A stretch of DNA of 64,000 nucleotides from Circinella umbellata (taxonomy: Eukaryota; Mucoromycota; Mucoromycetes; Mucorales; Lichtheimiaceae), in NCBI GenBank assembly GCA_025093555.1, contig JAIWNF010000092.1:1-64000 (forward strand), written 5' to 3'. Below, in pieces: positions 57,561 through 64,000 of the stretch. The notes below the pieces were generated by a model. The model was not told the DNA's origin, did not search any database, and saw only the letters and a list, made by a program, of their open reading frames with translations. The position numbers and the translations under genes are program-made. The first letter of the stretch is position 1. Each line of letters begins with the position of its first letter.

Positions 57561-58790
57561 CAATGATTCAAGTCCGCTTATGGCTCAGGACTCGCGTCTG
57601 GACTCACAGGGAATTCAGTTTGATATGCTCTACATATTATGTATATGATTAGGCTCGCATATCCAGCATAAACATAAACGCGCTGTAGATATGTTGGACC
57701 ATGCCATTCTTGCTTTGTACAATGGAGGTTATGTGGGAAACTAGTCCATACTAAAAGAAAGTTGGAACAAGCATGTGGAAAATATAGAAGAAGTTTTTCT
57801 GCTGGGACTCCTCATGTCAAAAGAGTGACGTTGTGAGAGAGAGGCTATGTGTAGCTGTAGGGATGTTTAATATCATTGATCAAGCTTTTAAAAATGGCAG
57901 TAACGGTAAAACACAGTTCGGGTTTACATATATATTATTAGAAATTACTAATCATTAGTATATTTATATGTAGGCAATAACCATACCCAAAACTTGGCCG
58001 CACAAAAAGAAACCGCATATAAACAAATAAAAAAAATGCTTGACATTTACAACAAAATTGCCACACGAAATACCGTCATAGGTAAGAAAGAAATTTAAAA
58101 TATTAGGCTCAAAATTCACAATATATATATATATATATGTATAGTTTTCGTGGATTATATAGTGATGATGTTAAAGCTATAATAGCGTTAAACAGTGATT
58201 TCCGGAACGAATGTAATATGCTTACTACCATGGATAGCAATGCTCCTTATGATGCATATCATGGTTTGCAAAAAAGAGCTATTGAAGAATTTGCGATATT
58301 AAAGGTATAATCAGCTTCTAATTCATAGCTACGTTTTTTTCTCAACATACTAATGGGTAATATATAACATTTAATAGGATGAAGCCGCCTCAGTAATAAA
58401 GCACAGAAAGGACATTGTCAACAAACTTGAAGTAGTTGTCAATGTACCTTCTCTAAATAGTATCTGAGAGCGAGGCATGACTGTGATGTGGAAGAAGCAG
58501 CTGAAAAAAGCAAGAAGGTGGGCTGCTTCATAAGAAGAGAAGCTGTCCGGAATTGCTGATGGATCAAAACCCCCAGTGATTTTTAATACTGAAGAAAATA
58601 GAGAGGAGGAGGAAGGGGATGAATCTGATGAACAAGAGGGGAGACAAATCATGCAGAATTTATTGATTTGCTTCCAGAAGATGTGGTGATAGAGAATGAT
58701 TAGTTGTGGAGGGTGGAGAATCGATGAGGATGCAAATCAAGCATAGATCCTGTCTCTTTTTTATAAAATTATTAAAATAAGTTTTTTTTA
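57561..58790 (+). pseudogene. Hypothetical gene, possibly a KDZ C-terminal fragment
   Basis: Plus-strand exons separated by introns with GT and AG ends: HKHKRAVDMLDHAILALYNG, then (after a stop) KESWNKHVENIEEVFLLG, AVGMFNIIDQAFKNGSNG, an intron to ~57970, AAQKETAYKQIKKMLDIYNK, an intron to ~58145, FRGLYSDDVKAIIALNSDF and GLQKRAIEEFAILK, an intron, and DEAASVIKHRKDIVNKLEVV. It ends with an acidic tail (NTEENREEEEGDESDEQEGR). A helical tail with a W-rich segment after the DGE..ER core is what KDZ transposases have, but no catalytic block is present here. I assign it to KDZ only tentatively. Confidence 0.35.
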
Positions 58791-60497
58791 GATACTATTC
58801 CATATGGTATGCTTATAATTATCAATCACGTTTACCATCACTACGGAACTTTATACGCCGAAATATATGTGACAAAGCAATAAGTGTAAGTGCTCATCTG
58901 ATACACGTTTGACATGATTATGTGGTTCTATATAATAATATCCACAGTATGGAAGCATGATCGTAATACAATAAAATAGATAATCAGACGATAACAGTTG
59001 ATGATACACTAAAATAAATAAACAGATGATAAAGTAGGTAACGAGAGAATAATATGGGCGACAAGTTGATATAATGGATTATAAGGTAATAAAATGAAGG
59101 ACGGTCCAATAAAATAGATAACAACGGACTAGAATGAATGGTAATACAGTAAAGTGGATAATGAAATAGTAAAGCTGATAGAAAAAGAATAAAGCAATCG
59201 TTAATAGTTCTTTATAGTATAAAAAGTATTGAAGGTATAATAACAGGTAAGGAAGATAAATGGGGTTTATCAACGAAGACTTTATATTAATCAAGCAAAG
59301 GTATCCAAGGTAGTTAAAGCACTGTTGTAATGAATGGCAAAAAAATCCCTGTGCTATTTTGACAGGCTAAAAAACCCCCCACTAAAACACTAATGATCCA
59401 ACAACCCCATTGCGCAACTAATATTAGGAATTAAAATAAGAAGCATGCTGAAACATTAACTTTTTTTGTTCTATCTAAACTTCAGGGGAGGTATTAGTCA
59501 ATAAGGGCTTTTAAGAAACTCTTAGTGTAAACAAATTTACACAGAACATTGTATTAAGGCCATATGCAGAACAATCTATGCTATGAATGATGAATGGTCT
59601 CCATATTTAGTTGGCAATATTACAGAATTTATTCTTACTAGAAATATAATCAACCCAATTTTTGTCTAGTAATATAAGTAAAGGTACTAGTAGCTTACTT
59701 TAGCAAATGGTATTATAAGGTAAACAGATATACAACCTTTTAGACGCCTGACATCAACTAATAGTAGTGCGAAATCCAATAGAAATGTCACTTATTAATA
59801 ACGTAGTGCGTTAAGATTCTGAACCTTTACGCTATAATGTTTCGAAAAAACAAAATGTAATATTCAAATAGCAATTGTATTACTACTATAAGCTACCACA
59901 TTATTTACAGGTTAAAATCAGATAAAGATCATCTCAACCTAAGCAACCCTTCTGCTGATTCAAATTGTCAAACTAAATCGAATGATTTCTTTCTTTAAAT
60001 TATCATCATATTTAAATATAATGATCCCGGAACAAGGTGATTTTCTTATGCTGTCATCTATTTCTGTTGCTCTTTAGCACTCATACATACTACCATCAAT
60101 TTTATGTGCATGTTACTCATTAAAATAGGATAATCAACTGAAATAAACTTTTTAAAGAAAAGTGTAGTCATTTACGAAATACACAGTAACATCCATCACA
60201 CAAGATCTTTATAAATATTTGTATTAGATGACTATTCAAAAACATTTACTTTTGTACATTCTAAATTGATAAATGGTTATGGAATATAGCGAAAAGCATA
60301 TAAACAAGACTCTTTATATAAGTATTAAGAGCAAGATTTTAGTAATAAAATATGTAATGTATTTCGTTCTTCAATGATGAAAAGACCATACTACTATAAA
60401 AACAGTATACAACGAATCTATATTTATAATATATACGAACATATTATTATACCTTATAAAGAACTATTTCTCGTCCTTGCATAAGTGTACGCTTAAT
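58791..60497. other. AT-rich region with degenerate repeats
   Basis: From ~58960 to 59200 there is a loose tandem pattern of AATAAAATAGATAA-like words (about 20-25 bp spacing). A C-rich word (AAAACCCCCCACTAAAACAC) occurs near 59372. No supported gene. Confidence 0.4.
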
Positions 60498-60760
60498 AGC
60501 ATAATGTCCCAGGTAACGGAATTTTTTTATTATATACACATTCAAGAGCATAATGTCCCAGGTACCGGGTTTTTTTATTATACATACGTATACACATTTA
60601 AGAGCATAATGTCCCAGGTAACGGATTTTTTTTATAAACGAAGGAAATAATCGTTACCTGGGACATTATGCTATTAAATGTATATATAATAAAAAAACCC
60701 ATTACCTGTGACATTATGCTCTTAAATGTGGATATTGTAACAAAAAAACTCGTTATGTGG
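60498..60760. repeat. Inverted cluster of a 22-bp repeat
   Basis: GAGCATAATGTCCCAGGTAACGG occurs (with minor changes) at ~60498, 60546 and 60602 in one orientation and at ~60652 and 60698 in the other. A decayed sixth copy lies near 60745. Units are ~50 bp apart and each is followed by a TTTTTTTATTATA-like spacer, so the whole could fold into a large hairpin. Confidence 0.85.
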
Positions 60761-60899
60761 AGCATCATCCTGCGGATGAAGTACGTACATATATATTATG
60801 CCATGTTATTTAGAACAAAACAGAACAAAGAATATTATCTGTTTATACAATGCTTTATTTTTAATCTTTTTATAAATTGTGATGAATATTGTGAGTAAT

Positions 60900-61674
60900 A
60901 GTATAGACGGATCAAATAATATAAATGGCAATCATAGTGTTGATTATAAACAAAAATATAATTTTTTATAATACTAATTTACGATGTAGTACTGGTAGAG
61001 GTATTTATGTAAAATCAGTGACTTTAAAAGCAGAAAAATGTTGGGAAAAGAAAACAAGTTGACACAGTCTTATAATACGTATATGATTAATGATTTAAAA
61101 TTATGCATCATGTTGACTTTACATCAATGCTTTAATAACAAAAAATATTTCTCATTATTATATATATGATGCAGAGCAAGTTTAACCAAGATGCGTTTTC
61201 TTTTAATAGCGACATAAAACATCTACAAGTATATTATCAATGTTTTTGTTAGTCATTGCTAAATTGAATGTACTATACAATAAAATATACCTTATTGTAA
61301 AGAAAGAAATAAAATAATGGTGTGGTTTTATTATATTAGCTATAAATTGACAGATATCTTTCGCTTCACAAGATTGATACGAGATAATCTATACTAAACA
61401 GCTATTGTAATACATAGTACATAATATTATATGCATATATTCTTTATACAATCAATAGACATGATTTTTGTTATTGTTTTCTTGTGTATATTCTATTTAA
61501 AATATAACTTATGGAGCACAAGTATATTATAAAAAAGTAAAACAAGCATTATTTTGAGATATCAGTATTAAGCATCTTATATTTCATTTTCTATATTTCA
61601 TAGAAAGAGTAAGATAAGAGCAATCATCAAAAAGGAAATACACATAAGGCAGTTAAAATAATAGTTAAATAATG
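60900..61674. other. AT-rich stretch, no gene seen
   Basis: Only short ORFs without features. Confidence 0.4.
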
Positions 61675-61760
61675 GCTCTACTCGTGAACTGAACGCACGC
61701 CTCCACGAGAAAAAACAAAAAAAGTCCAAACTCTTAACCAATTCGGCAAAACGAACATGT
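61675..61760 (-). repeat. tRNA-Leu/Ser-like SINE head
   Basis: The minus strand reads TGCCGAATTGGTTAAGAGTT (strong A-box, like class II tRNAs), then TTGGACTTTTTTTG, a long variable-like part and GCGTTCAGTTCACG near the B-box position. The acceptor stem does not pair. It is a degenerate tRNA or SINE, different from the one at 21961. Confidence 0.5.
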
Positions 61761-62190
61761 TTTGTTTTCTCCGTTAATATACTTTTGAGGTACGATGACA
61801 AGTTTAAAGTTGCGCTATAATGAATGATTATCAACATTACTACTCACAGTAAATATTATAGTATCATAGCAATGGTACCTGTTGAGTTCACTTAAACTTT
61901 ATTATAGTTCACATCATATATTATAATACTTATGACTACTTGTACATATATATTCAAATCAGCTAAATACTGGCATAGGTTTTGAGAATTTTTTTTTTTG
62001 GTATTCTGTAATATAATTTTTTTTCTTGATTTAACCCCAGATTCTTTTTTTAACCAAGAAAAAAAAGAACATCAGATTATTTTAAACTGTATAGATGGTG
62101 TATGTTCTTATTCATTAATTAGTAGTATTTGTATAAAGATATTGCATCACAAAAATAAGAGAATAGAAAAAAATCTTGTTACATTCAAAT
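61761..62190. other. AT-rich stretch, no gene seen
   Basis: No ORF with recognisable features. Confidence 0.4.
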
Positions 62191-62193
62191 ACA

Positions 62194-62729
62194 TTATTCT
62201 TCATCACTTATTATAATGTATTCTATATTACTATTATCACCACTACCAGCATCTAATTCTTCTCTTTCTATTTCAGTAATTTCCTCTATTCTATTTCTCT
62301 CAATAGGATGTGAATCCCCACTAATCGTTAGAGCCTCAGTAACCACCTTAAGAACATTAGTAGGGAATGCAGCAGGAGTACGGCTAAAAATACTGTTAGG
62401 GTACCATGAATAAACAAGCAGATAGGGAATTATGGTCCTAAGTGCTTTCATTCTTTTTTGTTCAATTATTTCCCCTGCTTTTTTTATGGCTTTTTTTTAT
62501 CCCCTACACTTGGAAATGCTTCCTGGAAATCACCATGGGAATGCATGTTGACACAATAGCCAAAGACATCTGCAGGTCCATTACCACAATTGTTCATTAT
62601 TTCTTCAACTTCATATTGAGGCTTGAGCTGAAGTCCTGCTTCCTTGATGATATATTCTACAATGACATAGCGAGGCAGACCTTCACTACTAAGATCATCA
62701 TAGATATCAAAAAAGAGCGTGTCAATCAT
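62194..62729 (-). pseudogene. Hypothetical acidic protein, frameshifted
   Basis: Two overlapping minus-strand ORFs appear to be one gene broken at a T8 run (62485-62492). The first part (from Met 62729) reads MIDTLFFDIYDDLSSEGLPR, with QPQYEVEEIMNNCGNG-like sequence and a HSHGDFQEAFPSVGDKKK end. The second continues KKAGEIIEQKRMKALRTIIP, YSWYPNSIFSRTPAAFPTN, and ends in an acidic tail with YIIISDEE, which fits a SUMO-interacting motif (hydrophobic triplet followed by acids). Family not recognised. The stop-free length and composition suggest a recently broken gene. It abuts the 5' border of the LINE fragment. Confidence 0.4.
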
Positions 62730-62732
62730 TTT

Positions 62733-64000
62733 TGCAACAACTTCTTTGAACCCCTAATATATCTTGGTTTTCCATTAGCTTCAATGCAATCTCAACTCAA
62801 CAACTTGTTACCATTGAACACCATTGCAACATTCATTTGACCCGTCAACTTTCCATTAGAGGTACATCTACAGTACTCAACACGTTAATCTTATCTAAAT
62901 TATGGCATGTACTTCGAGTCATTGGCGCATCAGTAACCAGTTTCACTCACGTCTTAAACAAATCATCTGTCGTTTTATTCTTTATTGTATTTTACCGAAA
63001 ATATTTTACAACAAACTCTGCCTTCCTCGTCATAAAGGTGGAATCGGTCTTCTCGACCCTTTAATGCAACAGAATGCACTCCAGTTACGATGGCTACAAC
63101 CCATGTTAACTGAAAACAATTCTTCTCTTCCACAACATATTTTATGCTTAGTTACTTAACTCATCAATACTCACAAATTGATTCCAGATCATAGAATGAT
63201 CCTTCTTTTTCCTTCTTGCTGTCAGAAATTTATGTACAGCGTTGATTCTCCTATATACCTTGTAACCAGAGCCATTGATCACAGTAACCTGGATTTCAAC
63301 ACAAATATCAACATTTCTTGCACAACAGCACTACACCTACCCCTTACAACTATTTTGGAAACATCTCTTCAGACCCCACCACCATGAAGACCAGGATACA
63401 AATATTGTATTGTCAGTGATTTCTATACTTATGATTCCGTACTAAAACACCTACGCATAAAAACCAAAACAAACAATGATATCATAAAACATCTAACACT
63501 TTGTAAGCGGCTCGAAGCAGACATACGAAATCAACATTTTAAATTACGACCTTTTTTTAATTAATTATGTCAACCACACAATTATATCTCTTCAACACAC
63601 CTGCATATTACCAACTATCAACCTTTTACTGTATTAGCCACAACTAACCAATTTCTACAACAATGGACACCAAAAGTGTATAGACAAATAGCCAACCAAT
63701 CTGAGGCTTCTACACTCATATCACCTAACAAATGGTCTCTTTTCTGGTCAACATCAATGGATCACAAGGCATGAAATATTATGTATCAGACTCTTCATCA
63801 GCATCTTCCGACCTCTTCCATCCCCTACAAACCCAAACTACCTTTGTTTCTTCCCCAACCTGCCGACTATGCAACACCACTACAGAAAATAATACTCATT
63901 TCATCTTTTTATGTCCTTTAAAACAACAAGTCTGACGACTAGTATGAAACCATTTTTCTTCACGAGATCTATGACCTTCCACTTTCATCCATTTTATTCA
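62733..64000 (+). pseudogene. LINE ORF2, C-terminal half
   Basis: Plus strand: YLGFPLASMQSQLNNLL (RT thumb/YLG block), TRQLSIRGTSTVLNTLILSK, LWHVLRVIGASV; then, after a frameshift near 62980, FCKLRPRHKGGIGLL-type sequence (visible as RHKGGIGLLDPLMQQNALQL). Near 63860 a zinc-binding CRLCNTTTENNTHFIFLCPL (CCHC zf-RVT) ends the protein, which is the L1-type C-terminus of fungal LINEs. Many stops. The 5' part is missing and the 3' end runs past the window. Same type of element as 15500-15865. Confidence 0.8.

Noticed and set aside
60498..60760. 22-bp repeats as a CRISPR array
   Set aside because: Copies occur in both orientations, spacers resemble each other, and the DNA is eukaryotic.
61675..61760. 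Functional tRNA gene
   Set aside because: Box A is good but the acceptor arms do not pair and the B-box is poor.

Overview
This is a eukaryotic, very AT-rich window, most likely from an early-diverging fungus (Mucoromycota-like is my best guess; I cannot fix the species). The evidence is short GT..AG introns of about 50-90 nt, a transposon repertoire typical of such fungi (Crypton with a GCR1_C-like tail, KDZ, fungal IS630-like DDE, Helitron, CACTA, MULE, PIF/Harbinger, hAT, Ty3, L1-type LINE), and no clear housekeeping gene. Almost everything recognisable is mobile DNA, much of it inserted into other mobile DNA. Target-site duplications (TSDs) allow several insertion orders to be read directly.

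Region by region. 1-9.1 kb: a broken minus-strand hypothetical gene flanks an ~8 kb palindrome (two ~2.14 kb arms). At its centre sits a Ty3-type LTR element that kept gag, protease and the integrase tail but lost reverse transcriptase; one arm also carries a non-autonomous hAT (copy A). 9.2-15.1 kb: an LTR of the same family is split by a ~5 kb Crypton tyrosine-recombinase element, itself split by hAT copy B. 15.5-15.9 kb: a decayed LINE reverse-transcriptase piece. 18.3-21.2 kb: a nearly intact PIF/Harbinger transposon (TTA TSD, terminal inverted repeats (TIRs), both genes readable through). 21.6-24.8 kb: GGATGC-rich hAT-like MITE debris, a tRNA-derived SINE head, a foldback, and a decayed reading frame with an HUH-type motif resembling CRESS-DNA Rep proteins.

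24.8-35.2 kb: a MULE transposase gene with a SWIM finger, cut into pieces by a whole CACTA element (25800-31535, itself hit by a 323-bp MITE), by hAT copy C and by a candidate solo LTR. 36-39.4 kb: a gene fragment hit by a 137-bp hAT MITE, then a fungal IS630-like DDE transposase. 39.6-42.4 kb: hAT copy D abutting a KDZ transposase. 43.1-50.5 kb: a three-layer nest, Crypton #2 containing hAT copy E containing a 3.9-kb MULE that carries an OTU-type cysteine-protease domain. 51.05-56.9 kb: a Helitron with Rep/helicase and a GC-rich hairpin 3' end. 57.5-64 kb: a possible KDZ tail, an inverted cluster of a 22-bp repeat, a second SINE head, a small acidic hypothetical gene, and the 3' half of a LINE ORF2.

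The genes do not form a pathway; the window records successive transposition. Most coding remnants have few frameshifts and scattered stops, many at positions where a C-to-T (or G-to-A) change of CAA, CAG or TGG would explain them. The Harbinger pair, the MULE-OTU gene and the Helitron helicase domain look youngest.
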